Shown here piece after piece: positions 23,006 through 31,784 of a stretch of DNA of 64,000 nt. The stretch is taken from contig CABYZT010000001.1 of the NCBI GenBank assembly GCA_902523515.1, positions 186,001 through 250,000 on the forward strand, written 5' to 3'. Source of the stretch: an uncultured Pelagibacteraceae bacterium. Lineage in GTDB: Bacteria > Pseudomonadota > Alphaproteobacteria > Pelagibacterales > Pelagibacteraceae. Within the stretch, counting starts at the first letter, position 1. Each line of letters starts with the position of its first letter. Both the position numbers and the translations under genes were made by a program. Under the pieces are notes generated by a model. It was not told the DNA's origin. It was given only the letters and a program-made list of their open reading frames with translations, and did not search any database.

Positions 23006-23504
23006 AAATTTCTACAATTTTTTTTACTATTTCAATTTTAGTAAGATTATCACACTTTATCTCATATAAAGCTTTAGAATAAATGTTAGATCGTTTCTTA
23101 ATTAAATCAATTAACTCAGTATCAGTTGCATTAATCGCTAATGGTCTTTTTTTACTATTTTTAATTCTATTTAACAATGTTTTATCATCCCAATTTAGCC
23201 AAAAAGATAAATGATTTTTTAAAATTTCTTTTCTAATATTGTTATTTGTAAAAGCCCCCCCACCAAGTGAAATCACAGTAGAGCTTAATTTAAGTTTTCT
23301 TAAAGTTGTTTGTTCTTCAATTTTTCTAAAATAATTCTCACCCTTATTTTCAAAGATTTTTTTTATTGTAATGTTTAAATTTTTTTCAATTTCTTTATCG
23401 ATATCGACAAAATTTAATTTTAATTTTTTAGCTACTAAAGATCCAATTGAACTCTTACCAGAACCCATCATCCCCAAAAAAACTAGATTTTCTTTTGATT
23501 TCAT
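22992..23504 (-). CDS. aroK: Shikimate kinase
   Basis: 170 aa from the chosen ATG at 23504 (MKSKENLVFLGMMGSG). The longer open frame to 23567 adds 21 residues without homology and overlaps the divergent gene at 23562. The P-loop GMMGSGKSS is intact, the DIDKEIE segment holds the shikimate-binding Asp, and SLGGGAF gives the Walker B-like GGG motif. It phosphorylates shikimate with ATP. Its 3' end overlaps aroB by 14 nt. Confidence 0.96.
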   Translation of the reverse strand: MKSKENLVFLGMMGSGKSSIGSLVAKKLKLNFVDIDKEIEKNLNITIKKIFENKGENYFRKIEEQTTLRKLKLSSTVISLGGGAFTNNNIRKEILKNHLSFWLNWDDKTLLNRIKNSKKRPLAINATDTELIDLIKKRSNIYSKALYEIKCDNLTKIEIVKKIVEIYETN

Positions 23505-23561
23505 AAGTTTCTTTATTGAAAAAACATAAATATGTCTTAATTTGAAATTATCTAAAAGTAT

Positions 23562-23744
23562 ATGCAATTCATTAAAAACACAAGTTCAGGCAAAGCAAGT
23601 ATCATAGGACTTGTGATTAAATCTATAATCGGATTAGGGGTTATTTTAGGTATTATTTTTTTTCTAAGTACAATTGATTTTCCTGCACCTAAAAAAGAAA
23701 TTGAAAAAATTATTCCAAATGAAAATTTTAAAATTGTTAAATAA
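23562..23744 (+). CDS. Small single-pass membrane protein, unknown function
   Basis: A 60-aa protein with one clear membrane helix (about residues 15-40, GLVIKSIIGLGVILGIIFFL) and a Lys/Glu-rich C-terminus. I do not recognise a family. It is divergent from aroK and overlaps the start of the exported 587-aa protein by 26 nt in another frame, which suggests translational coupling. The short length, membrane helix and coupling argue for a real gene that works with, or helps express, the next one. Confidence 0.65.
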   Translation: MQFIKNTSSGKASIIGLVIKSIIGLGVILGIIFFLSTIDFPAPKKEIEKIIPNENFKIVK

Positions 23745-25482
23745 GAAACTTCTTTTAATTAAATTAGTTTGTCTTATTTTTTTTACACCTGCTTTTGCAG
23801 AGGAGAAACCGATTGATATTTGGAAAATAGAAAAGAAAGATAATCAAGTTATTTCAGAAACAAATATTTCAAGTGAAAATTCTAGTGGCACTACTCAGAA
23901 TAGTGTTTACGAACTACAAACAAACAAACAAATAGATACTATAAAACTAGATAAAGAATTTTCATCAAAAGAAATTAAAATTGTTGGACTATATGATCCT
24001 AGTGAATACGGGTTGAGTATGGATATGTGGTCAAATTCTGATGGAACTAAATTAAAAAATTTATTTCAGAATATTAATAAGTTTAATCTTTCAGAGGATG
24101 CATCTGATATAATGCACATATCTTTATTAACCAACGCTTATTCTCCAACTCAAAATATTACTGAGCAAGAATTTATGAGCTTTAAATCTGATTGGTTAAT
24201 AAAAGATGCAAACTTAGAATTAATAGAAGAATATTTAATTAAAAATCAAATAATAAATTTGCATCCAAATTTAACAAGATATTTGGTAGATACTTATTTA
24301 TCAGAATCAAACGTAAAAAAATCATGTGAGATTTTTTCTAAAAATTCTGAACCCATTCAAGATGAATATCTATCAAAATTTAATTTATATTGTTTAATCA
24401 ATTATGGAAAAAATGAAGAAGCACAACTAATCTTAGATTTAAAAAAAGAGTTAGGTTTTGAGGATAGTTATTACGAAAACAAAATAAATTATTTATTTGG
24501 ATATTTAGATGAGGCAGATAAAGAAATATCAATAAATTCAATTTTAGATTTTCATTTAGCTCATAGAACTAACCCTGAGTTTTCTTATGAACCAAGTGAC
24601 GATACACCTAAAATAGTTTGGAAATATCTTTCAGCCGCTAATTTACTTTTTAAAATTCAAGATATAGAGATTACTGATGTAGAAAAAATTTCTACAATAG
24701 AAAAAGCTGTTAATGATAAAAATTATTCTGAGGAGGAGTTATTCGAATTTTATAAAAAATTCCAATTTAATATTAATCAATTTTTGAATGCAAAAGAGGC
24801 ATATAAATCTTTATCTTCAATCGAGGGACGCGCTCTTTTATATCAAAGAGCTCTTTTAACTGAAGAACCAAAAATCAAATTAGAATTTATAAAGATATTA
24901 AAAGATCTATTTATATCTGATGATATTAGTGATGCTTTTGATTTGGAATTAAAAAAATTTTTAAGTGAAATTAATGTTGAGGATGTGCCATCAAATTTTA
25001 CAACATTTTATAATAGCAATCTAAATAAGAAAGAGACGGCAGATAAAAAGATTAAATATAATAGTAAAATTTTACATCAATCAAAACTTATAAATTATTT
25101 TAATGGGGATTATGCAAAATCTAAAATTGAAGAGGATCTAGATAAATTTTTAAAGAAAATAAAAAAAGATAAAAAATATTTTTTATCAAAAAAAGATATA
25201 ATTTTTTTAGAGGCACTTAAATCTGATGGAGTTAAAATTTCAAAAAAATATGACAGTCTATATGAGGTGAAGCAATCAGAAATGCCTGCTGATATTCAAA
25301 CAATGATAGATAATAATGAGATAGGTGCTGCATTGTTGAGAATAATTGAGGTAATTGGACCTGACAAAATTGAAAATATTGATGAAGATACAGTTTATTT
25401 TATTATCAACACTTTAAATCAATTAAATGTTGATTTAATTAGAAATAAACTATTGCTAAAAGTTCTTCCTTTAAAAGTATAA
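23719..25482 (+). CDS. Large exported helical protein, unknown function
   Basis: 587 aa from ATG 23719. This start gives a clean signal peptide (MKILKLLNKKLLLIKLVCLIFF, then TPAFA before EE), whereas the longer open frame from 23674 would place charged residues in front of it. The mature part is acidic and predicted mostly helical, resembling TPR-like or superhelical periplasmic proteins; I cannot assign a family. It follows the 60-aa membrane protein and precedes def by 21 nt. The content is compatible with a periplasmic scaffold or assembly factor, but that is inference. Confidence 0.75.
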   Translation: MKILKLLNKKLLLIKLVCLIFFTPAFAEEKPIDIWKIEKKDNQVISETNISSENSSGTTQNSVYELQTNKQIDTIKLDKEFSSKEIKIVGLYDPSEYGLSMDMWSNSDGTKLKNLFQNINKFNLSEDASDIMHISLLTNAYSPTQNITEQEFMSFKSDWLIKDANLELIEEYLIKNQIINLHPNLTRYLVDTYLSESNVKKSCEIFSKNSEPIQDEYLSKFNLYCLINYGKNEEAQLILDLKKELGFEDSYYENKINYLFGYLDEADKEISINSILDFHLAHRTNPEFSYEPSDDTPKIVWKYLSAANLLFKIQDIEITDVEKISTIEKAVNDKNYSEEELFEFYKKFQFNINQFLNAKEAYKSLSSIEGRALLYQRALLTEEPKIKLEFIKILKDLFISDDISDAFDLELKKFLSEINVEDVPSNFTTFYNSNLNKKETADKKIKYNSKILHQSKLINYFNGDYAKSKIEEDLDKFLKKIKKDKKYFLSKKDIIFLEALKSDGVKISKKYDSLYEVKQSEMPADIQTMIDNNEIGAALLRIIEVIGPDKIENIDEDTVYFIINTLNQLNVDLIRNKLLLKVLPLKV

Positions 25483-25503
25483 AAATTATAATAAAATCAA
25501 GTT

Positions 25504-26022
25504 ATGGCTATCAGAACTATAATAACAGAACCTAATAAATTACTTAGGCAAATATCTAAACCAGTAAATTCTGTTGGTAAAGAAGAACAAAAATTAATGG
25601 ATGATATGCTAGAGACAATGTATGACGCAAACGGAATTGGTCTCGCGGCGATACAAGTTGGTGTACCAAAGAGAATTATTGTAATGGATATAAGTAAAGA
25701 TGAGAGTAAAAAAGAGCCAAGATATTTCGTAAATCCGGTTATCAAAAATAAAGATCCAGAAAAAGCAACTTATGAAGAAGGATGTCTTTCTGTGCCAAAT
25801 CAGTTTGCAGAAATAGATAGACCTAGTAAGTGTGAAGTAGAATATCTTGATTACGATGGAGAAAAGAAATTGCTAAAGGCTGATGGTCTTCTGGCAACAT
25901 GTATTCAGCACGAGATGGACCATTTAGAGGGAATCCTATTTATTGATTATCTTTCAAAATTAAAAAGGTCAATGATAATCAAAAAATTATCTAAATTAAA
26001 ATCCACTTCTGTAGAAGCTTAA
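25504..26022 (+). CDS. def: Peptide deformylase
   Basis: 172 aa with all three PDF motifs: GIGLAAIQVG (motif 1), EEGCLS (motif 2, metal-ligand Cys) and QHEMDHLEG (motif 3, HExxH). It removes the formyl group from nascent protein N-termini. fmt follows 3 nt later, so the enzyme that formylates initiator tRNA and the one that removes formyl are made together. Nothing unusual. Confidence 0.98.
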   Translation: MAIRTIITEPNKLLRQISKPVNSVGKEEQKLMDDMLETMYDANGIGLAAIQVGVPKRIIVMDISKDESKKEPRYFVNPVIKNKDPEKATYEEGCLSVPNQFAEIDRPSKCEVEYLDYDGEKKLLKADGLLATCIQHEMDHLEGILFIDYLSKLKRSMIIKKLSKLKSTSVEA

Positions 26023-26025
26023 TCA

Positions 26026-26949
26026 ATGCTAAAAAAAATAGTTTTTATGGGTACTCCCATGTTCGCTGTTCCAATTTTAAAATCACTTTATCAAAATGGA
26101 TATCCTATTTCTTGTGTTTATACACAACCACCTCAAAAATCTAAAAGAGGTCAAAAAATTAACAAGTCACCAATTCAATTAATTTCTGAGACTTTAAATA
26201 TAGAATTTAGAACACCAAATTCATTAAGAGAAAACTTAGATGAATTAGAATATTTTAAATCTTTAGAGGCAGATTTGGCAATAGTTGTTGCTTATGGTCA
26301 AATTATACCAAAGTCATATTTAAATTTAACTAAAAAAGGATTTATTAATATACATGCATCTATTCTTCCAAAGTGGAGAGGCGCTGCCCCTATTCAAAGA
26401 TCAATTATGAATTTAGATAAAGAGACAGGAATTAGTATTATGAAAATAGGGGAGGAACTAGATACAGGACCGGTATGTAATATTTATAAAATTAATATCG
26501 AAAATAATTTAAATGCTGAAGATATTAATGAAAAGCTATCAAGTTTGGCTGCAGAGAAAATTTTAGATAATATAGATGATATATATGAGGATAAAGCAAA
26601 CTTTATAGAGCAAGATCACTCATCAGCAACATACGCATCAAAAATTCAAAAAATAGAGGGGCAAATTAATTGGAAAGAGGATGCTAAAATTATAATTGGT
26701 AAAATAAATGGACTATATCCAGTTCCGGGAGCCTATTTCATGTTTAACGGTGAGAGATATAAAATATTAAAAGCAGAAATTGGACAAGCGCAAGGAAAAC
26801 CAGGTGAGGTTTTATCTGACTATTTAGAAATTTCGTGTGGAGACAAAAAATCAATAAAAATTAAAGAAATACAAAGACAAGGAAAAAAGCCTCAAAGTAT
26901 TGGGGAATTTGTTTTAGGAACACAAATTAAAAAGGGTTCATTTATATAA
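26026..26949 (+). CDS. fmt: Methionyl-tRNA formyltransferase
   Basis: A 307-aa enzyme. The N-terminal Rossmann formyltransferase domain has the HASILPKWRGAAPIQ motif (about 111-125) with the catalytic Asn/His/Asp region, and the C-terminal OB-like domain starts near residue 205. It formylates Met-tRNAfMet using 10-formyl-THF. The stop overlaps the truA ATG by one base (TAATG), so fmt and truA are coupled. Confidence 0.97.
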   Translation: MLKKIVFMGTPMFAVPILKSLYQNGYPISCVYTQPPQKSKRGQKINKSPIQLISETLNIEFRTPNSLRENLDELEYFKSLEADLAIVVAYGQIIPKSYLNLTKKGFINIHASILPKWRGAAPIQRSIMNLDKETGISIMKIGEELDTGPVCNIYKINIENNLNAEDINEKLSSLAAEKILDNIDDIYEDKANFIEQDHSSATYASKIQKIEGQINWKEDAKIIIGKINGLYPVPGAYFMFNGERYKILKAEIGQAQGKPGEVLSDYLEISCGDKKSIKIKEIQRQGKKPQSIGEFVLGTQIKKGSFI

Positions 26950-27689
26950 TGAATAGATATCAAATACTTATTGAGTATGAGGGAACAAATTTTAGAGGAT
27001 GGCAAATTCAAAAAAAGGGCCCAACAATTCAAGGATTAATTCAAGAAAAATTATCAAAATTATTAAAAGAAAAAATTGTTTTACATGGTCAAGGAAGAAC
27101 TGATGCAGGGGTTCATGCATTTGAGCAATCTGCACACTTTGATTGCAAAAATAAAATAACCGATAAAATTAAATTTTTAAAATCCATTAATCATTTTTTG
27201 AACTTAAAAGACATTGCAATTAAAAATATTAAAAAAAGAAATAATAAATTTCATGCGAGATTTTCAGCAAAACAAAGAATTTATAAATACTTTATTTTTA
27301 ATCAAATAAGCCAACCAATAATTGAAAAAAATAGAGCATGGCATGTTCGTAGGCCTTTAAATTTAGAATTAATGAAAAAGGGTGCAAAAAAGTTATTAGG
27401 AACTAATGATTATTCAACTTTTAGATCTTCAAGCTGTCACGCTAAAAGTCCAATTAAAACTATTAAATCAATTAAAATTAAATCATCAAAAAATAAAATT
27501 GAATTTCAATTTAGTTCGCAATCATTTTTACAACATCAGGTTAGATCTATGGTTGGTTGTTTAAAATACTTGGGAGAAACTAAATGGGATTTGAAAACTT
27601 TTGAAAATAGATTTAAGTCAAAAAAAAGAACGCTGTGTGCCCCTCCAGCACCACCAAGTGGTTTATTTTTATTTAGAGTTCTTTATTAA
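26949..27689 (+). CDS. truA: tRNA pseudouridine synthase A
   Basis: A 246-aa TruA with the catalytic Asp in GRTDAGVHA (about 54-62), plus the QRIYKYF and HQVRSMVG motifs. It modifies U38-40 in the anticodon arm of tRNAs. It is the last gene of the def-fmt-truA group. Its 3' end runs 21 nt into the convergent SET-domain gene, so the two genes share coding sequence at their ends. Confidence 0.97.
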   Translation: MNRYQILIEYEGTNFRGWQIQKKGPTIQGLIQEKLSKLLKEKIVLHGQGRTDAGVHAFEQSAHFDCKNKITDKIKFLKSINHFLNLKDIAIKNIKKRNNKFHARFSAKQRIYKYFIFNQISQPIIEKNRAWHVRRPLNLELMKKGAKKLLGTNDYSTFRSSSCHAKSPIKTIKSIKIKSSKNKIEFQFSSQSFLQHQVRSMVGCLKYLGETKWDLKTFENRFKSKKRTLCAPPAPPSGLFLFRVLY

Positions 27690-28160
27690 TTTATTTTTAT
27701 TGCTCATAGCAAACTTTTTATTTATTCGCCATCTAGACTCAGCTCTTACAATATACCCACAACAGTTTTTTGATTTACATTTACAAGGAAATTGTTTGTA
27801 GTTTTCATCATAACCAAATCCATAATCACAGGTAAACTCCTCACCTTTTTTAATATCTTTGATTGCTTTGACCCAAATTTTCAATCCCTTTCCATCGTAA
27901 TCACAATTATTATCACAAGAATGATTAATTAAACCTGCGGTATTCCATGGAAAATCCCCATCTAGATCGTATCTTTTATTTATTGTGAATAAATATATTG
28001 GTTTACTATTATCGTACTTATCAGAATCTTGTGTTTGTTTTTTTGTTATAAGTTTTCCAACATAATCAATTATTTTGGTTCCCTCTTTAATGTCACGAGT
28101 TGCATAAAGCCCTCTACCTTTATTATCAATTCCAGATTTTTTTATTTTATATAATTTCAT
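27669..28160 (-). CDS. SET-domain protein (putative lysine methyltransferase)
   Basis: A 163-aa stand-alone SET domain. The GRGLYATRDIKEG element is at about 16-28. The catalytic-core LINHSCDNNC motif and EEFTCDYGF (SAM/substrate-binding Tyr) follow, and a post-SET cysteine cluster CKCKSKNCCGYI ends the domain. SET proteins methylate protein lysines. In bacteria the substrate could be a ribosomal or nucleoid protein; nothing here identifies it. It shares 21 nt with the end of convergent truA and lies 34 bp downstream of an HDAC-family gene on the same strand. Confidence 0.88.
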   Translation of the reverse strand: MKLYKIKKSGIDNKGRGLYATRDIKEGTKIIDYVGKLITKKQTQDSDKYDNSKPIYLFTINKRYDLDGDFPWNTAGLINHSCDNNCDYDGKGLKIWVKAIKDIKKGEEFTCDYGFGYDENYKQFPCKCKSKNCCGYIVRAESRWRINKKFAMSNKNKLIKNSK

Positions 28161-28194
28161 GAAGATTTTTTATTTAGAGTTTTATTAAGATTTA

Positions 28195-29124
28195 TCAATT
28201 AAATTCTAAAAGAGCATCAACGTGTCTTTTAGTGCTGTCTCGAAGTGCATTTAGGTCATAACCGCCCTCTAAAATCGAAACAACTTTTCCATTACAAAAC
28301 TTTTTTGAAGTCTCTAATACTCTTTTAGTAATAGTAAAATAATCCTCTGTTTTTAAATTAAATTGAGCGAGAGGGTCATCTTCATGGGCGTCAAAACCAG
28401 CGCTAATCAATATAAACTCTGGTCTAAACTCTTCTAATTTTCTTAATACACGGTCAAATACGTTTAAATATTCCTCTGAACTTATGCCAGCTGGCAAAGG
28501 TATATTAAAGATGTTGTTGAATTTACCTCTTTCTTGTTCTGAACCAGTTCCTGGGTAGTAGGGATATTGGTGAGTTGATATAAAAAGAACATTTTCATTT
28601 TCATAAAAAATATCCTGTGTTCCATTACCGTGATGTACATCAAAATCTATTATTGCAACTTTCTTATATTTATATTTTTTCAACAAATAATTTGCACCAA
28701 TACTCACTGAATTTAAAATGCAAAAACCAGCAGCCTTATTTTGTGAACTATGATGTCCAGGAGGTCGAACACTACAGAATGCATTTCTAAATTCTTTTTT
28801 TTCCACCCCATCAATTGCAGCAATTATTGATCCAACTGCATCGAAGGTTGCGTCTTTGCTTCCAGGTGAAATGATTGTATCGCCATCAAGTGAAGAAAAA
28901 CCTTTTTTTGGGAAAGAATTTTTTACTAAATTTAAATAATTATTTTCATGCGTGGTTAATAGAATATCATCTGAAACTTTAGATGGTTTCTTCCAAATAA
29001 GATTTTTATTTTTAAGCTTTTTAAAATTTTCTACTATTACTGATACCCTTGCTATTTGTTCTGGATGCCCAGGACCTGTATCATGATTTTGAGATGTATC
29101 TGATGTAATTAAGCCAGTTTTCAC
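28195..29124 (-). CDS. Histone deacetylase-family amidohydrolase
   Basis: A 309-aa HDAC/AcuC/AphA-superfamily protein. Visible zinc and catalytic motifs are RPPGHHS (tandem His), DFDVHHGNGTQD (zinc Asp/His), STHQYPYYPGTG and SAGFDAHEDDPLA (second zinc Asp). LEGGYD near the end carries the catalytic-pocket Gly-Gly-Tyr. Bacterial members deacetylate acetyl-lysine proteins, acetylpolyamines or small amides; the substrate is not determined. The start is GTG at 29124, overlapping the dapE stop (GTGA), so it is coupled to dapE, which also acts on an N-acyl amine. Confidence 0.92.
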   Translation of the reverse strand: MKTGLITSDTSQNHDTGPGHPEQIARVSVIVENFKKLKNKNLIWKKPSKVSDDILLTTHENNYLNLVKNSFPKKGFSSLDGDTIISPGSKDATFDAVGSIIAAIDGVEKKEFRNAFCSVRPPGHHSSQNKAAGFCILNSVSIGANYLLKKYKYKKVAIIDFDVHHGNGTQDIFYENENVLFISTHQYPYYPGTGSEQERGKFNNIFNIPLPAGISSEEYLNVFDRVLRKLEEFRPEFILISAGFDAHEDDPLAQFNLKTEDYFTITKRVLETSKKFCNGKVVSILEGGYDLNALRDSTKRHVDALLEFN

Positions 29125-30278
29125 TTAAAGTAATTATCTAAGATTTTAGTATAAATTAAAGTTAATCTTTTTAAATCAGATAATGACACACATTCTCCTA
29201 CCTTATGCATAGTTTTTCCTACTAACCCAAATTCTAAACATGGAGCTATTTTTCTTATAAATCTAGCATCTGACGTACCACCAGTTGTAGATAGTTTAGG
29301 TTTAATTTTAGTAATTTTCTTAATTGTATTTTGTATCATAAATGTGGTTTTGTTAGGCTTAGTCAAAAAGGCCTCACCAGAAACACTGTATTCAATTTTA
29401 TATTTTGATTTATTTTTATTACAAATTTGTTTTATTACTTTATTAATTTTGTTCTTTAATTTGTAAGATGTGTGTTTATTATTAAATCTAATATTAAAGG
29501 ATGCACTAGCTAATCCTGGAATCACATTATCAGCTGAATTATCAATGTTAATTTTTGTTATTTCTAAATTTGTAGGTTGAAAATCTTTTGTTCCTTTATC
29601 AAATTTAACTTCTTTTAACTTTTTGAGTATTTGGACTAAAGCTGTCGATGGATTGTTTGCTCTGTTAGGGTAAGCTACATGACCTTGAATACCAATGACA
29701 GACAATTTTCCAGTCATACTACCTCTACGACCAATTTTTATCATTTCTCCTAATTTATTTGGATTTGTAGGTTCTCCTACTAAGCAAAAATCTATTTTTT
29801 CTTTTCTTTTTCTCAAATATTCAACAACTTTTTTTGTTCCATTAATTGCAATTCCTTCTTCGTCCCCAGTAATTAGAAGGCTAATTGACCCATCAAATTT
29901 TTTATTTAATTTAGAAAAATTACTTACAGCAGTAACAAATGCAGCTATTGAGCTTTTCATATCATTTGCACCTCTGCCAATTAGGTATCCTTTCTTAACA
30001 GCAGGTTTGAATGGATTAACAGTCCAATCATTCAAATTACCGGGTGGTACTACATCTAAATGACCTGCATAACAAAAATTTGGACTCGCGGTACCAAGTC
30101 TTGCGTAAAGATTTTTTACGGGATAACTATTTTTATCTTTGAACTCTAGAATTTTAGTTTTAAAGCCAATTTTTTTTAATTTTTTTTCTAAAAATTTAAT
30201 AACACCGGCATCAGTTTTTGTAACAGATGGAAACCTAATTAGCTCTTTTGCTAATTGAAGTTCATTAATTTTTTGCAT
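29121..30278 (-). CDS. dapE: Succinyl-diaminopimelate desuccinylase
   Basis: A 385-aa M20-family dimetal hydrolase. Motifs are YAGHLDVVP (His metal ligand), GRGANDMKSS (bridging Asp), TGDEEG (catalytic Glu) and a C-terminal HKVGE metal ligand. The central lid/dimerisation domain lies at about 185-300. It removes succinate from N-succinyl-LL-DAP in lysine and peptidoglycan-precursor synthesis. It follows dapD with a 2-nt gap, so two steps of the succinylase branch are adjacent. Confidence 0.96.
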   Translation of the reverse strand: MQKINELQLAKELIRFPSVTKTDAGVIKFLEKKLKKIGFKTKILEFKDKNSYPVKNLYARLGTASPNFCYAGHLDVVPPGNLNDWTVNPFKPAVKKGYLIGRGANDMKSSIAAFVTAVSNFSKLNKKFDGSISLLITGDEEGIAINGTKKVVEYLRKRKEKIDFCLVGEPTNPNKLGEMIKIGRRGSMTGKLSVIGIQGHVAYPNRANNPSTALVQILKKLKEVKFDKGTKDFQPTNLEITKINIDNSADNVIPGLASASFNIRFNNKHTSYKLKNKINKVIKQICNKNKSKYKIEYSVSGEAFLTKPNKTTFMIQNTIKKITKIKPKLSTTGGTSDARFIRKIAPCLEFGLVGKTMHKVGECVSLSDLKRLTLIYTKILDNYFK

Positions 30279-30280
30279 TT

Positions 30281-31108
30281 TTATTCTCTTAGAAGATCGT
30301 TAACTGATGTTTTAGATCTCGTTTTTTCATCAACTTGTTTAATTATTACTGCACAATACAAAGATGGCGCTTGTGGATTGTTTTTATCTGGTAAGGATCC
30401 TGGAACTACCACTGAATAAGGTGGAATTTTTCCATAAGTTATTTCACCAGTTTTTCTATTAACAATTTTTGTTGATTGTCCAATATACATTCCCATACTA
30501 AGAACAGAGCCTTCCCCAACTATTACGCCTTCTACCACTTCAGACATTGCTCCTAAGAAAACATTATCTTCAATAATTGTTGGTAATGCTTGAGCAGGTT
30601 CTAATACACCCCCAACTCCAGTGCCAGCTGAGATATGACAATTTTTTCCAATCTGACAACAACTTCCAGCACGACTAAACGTGTCCATCATCGTCCCTTC
30701 ATCAATATATGCTCCGATATTTACATAACACGGCATCAAAACTGCATTTTTTCCAACAAATGATCCTTTTCTAACTGGTGAATTAGGCACCATTCTAAAA
30801 CCAGCTTTTTCATGATCTTCTTTTGTCCATCCTGCTGTTTTTCCTTTAAGTAAGTGAGCTTTGTCATACCAACTACTGTATGGACCATTTAAATTTTCCA
30901 TTGGATACATTCTAAAACTTAACATGATAGCTTTTTTTAGATGTTGATGAGTAACCCATTCACCATTGATCTTTTCAGCTACTCTTGCTTTTCCGCTGTC
31001 TAAATCTTCAATAATTTGATTAACAGCATCCTTTAAAGATTTATCTGAATTTTGGCCTACTTGGTCTTTATTTTCCCAAGCTTCATTTATAATTTTTTCT
31101 ATACTCAT
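30281..31108 (-). CDS. dapD: Tetrahydrodipicolinate N-succinyltransferase
   Basis: 275 aa, the length of the E. coli-type enzyme. It has an N-terminal helical domain and a left-handed beta-helix of hexapeptide repeats (about 105-235) with the conserved FLGAMSEVVEGVIVGEGS stretch. It transfers succinyl from succinyl-CoA to tetrahydrodipicolinate in the DAP pathway. It is 2 nt upstream of dapE and 4 nt after the HAD phosphatase gene in the same direction. Confidence 0.97.
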   Translation of the reverse strand: MSIEKIINEAWENKDQVGQNSDKSLKDAVNQIIEDLDSGKARVAEKINGEWVTHQHLKKAIMLSFRMYPMENLNGPYSSWYDKAHLLKGKTAGWTKEDHEKAGFRMVPNSPVRKGSFVGKNAVLMPCYVNIGAYIDEGTMMDTFSRAGSCCQIGKNCHISAGTGVGGVLEPAQALPTIIEDNVFLGAMSEVVEGVIVGEGSVLSMGMYIGQSTKIVNRKTGEITYGKIPPYSVVVPGSLPDKNNPQAPSLYCAVIIKQVDEKTRSKTSVNDLLRE

Positions 31109-31112
31109 AATT

Positions 31113-31784
31113 TTATGAGTTTTTTAATAACCTTATTTCTTTTAAAAATAAAGAAAGATTTTCTATTTTGTAATCAATGTATTCCTGTTCAGACTCTTTT
31201 TTGCCCCAGTATTCATCATTCATTAACCAAACTGTTTTTGCTCCTCTTTCTTTTCCAATAGATAAGTTTTTTGCAATATCTTCAATGTAAAGTGTCTCAG
31301 TTGGATCAATTTGAAATTTTTTTACCATAAGATCAAATGCTTTTGCTGTAGGTTTTGGACTGTATTCAGCATCGACAATATCAAAAACACCATCAAATTG
31401 ATCATCAATTCCTAAGTGAGTAGTGATATTTTTAACATGTTCTTTGCTACCATTTGTAAAAACAAATTTGTTTAGATTAGCATGTTCTAGCTCATTCCTC
31501 AAAACAGTATCTTTTTCTAGAAAATCTAAATCAATATCATGTACGTAGTCTAAAAATTCTCTTGGAGGTATATCGTGATGAATCATTAAACCATTAAGAC
31601 TGGTATTATATTTATGAAAATAATTTGTTTGTAATTCTTTTGCTTCTTTTAAATCTACATTTAATTTATTTGAAATGTATTGAGTCATTTTTTTACTTAC
31701 TTGACCAAATACTCCCTCAAGATCACTGTAGAGCACTCCATCACAATCAAATAATATGTTTTTGATATTTTTTAACTCTTTCAT
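31113..31784 (-). CDS. HAD-family hydrolase, pyrimidine 5'-nucleotidase-like
   Basis: A 223-aa HAD phosphatase. Motif I is FDCDGVLY with nucleophile and acid Asp (14-21). Motif II is FTNGS, the lysine of motif III is in SPKPTAK, and motif IV is YIEDIAKN. The cap is small and helical, as in the Sdt1/YjjG-like pyrimidine nucleotidases that often sit beside arg or dap genes in alphaproteobacteria. The exact substrate is not certain. Its ATG overlaps the argB TGA by 4 nt. Confidence 0.85.
   Translation of the reverse strand: MKELKNIKNILFDCDGVLYSDLEGVFGQVSKKMTQYISNKLNVDLKEAKELQTNYFHKYNTSLNGLMIHHDIPPREFLDYVHDIDLDFLEKDTVLRNELEHANLNKFVFTNGSKEHVKNITTHLGIDDQFDGVFDIVDAEYSPKPTAKAFDLMVKKFQIDPTETLYIEDIAKNLSIGKERGAKTVWLMNDEYWGKKESEQEYIDYKIENLSLFLKEIRLLKNS

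Noticed and set aside
22644-23069. Plus-strand 141-codon open frame across aroB/aroK
   Set aside because: It is the shadow of two well-supported minus-strand genes and its Phe/Leu/Ser-rich translation has no family features.
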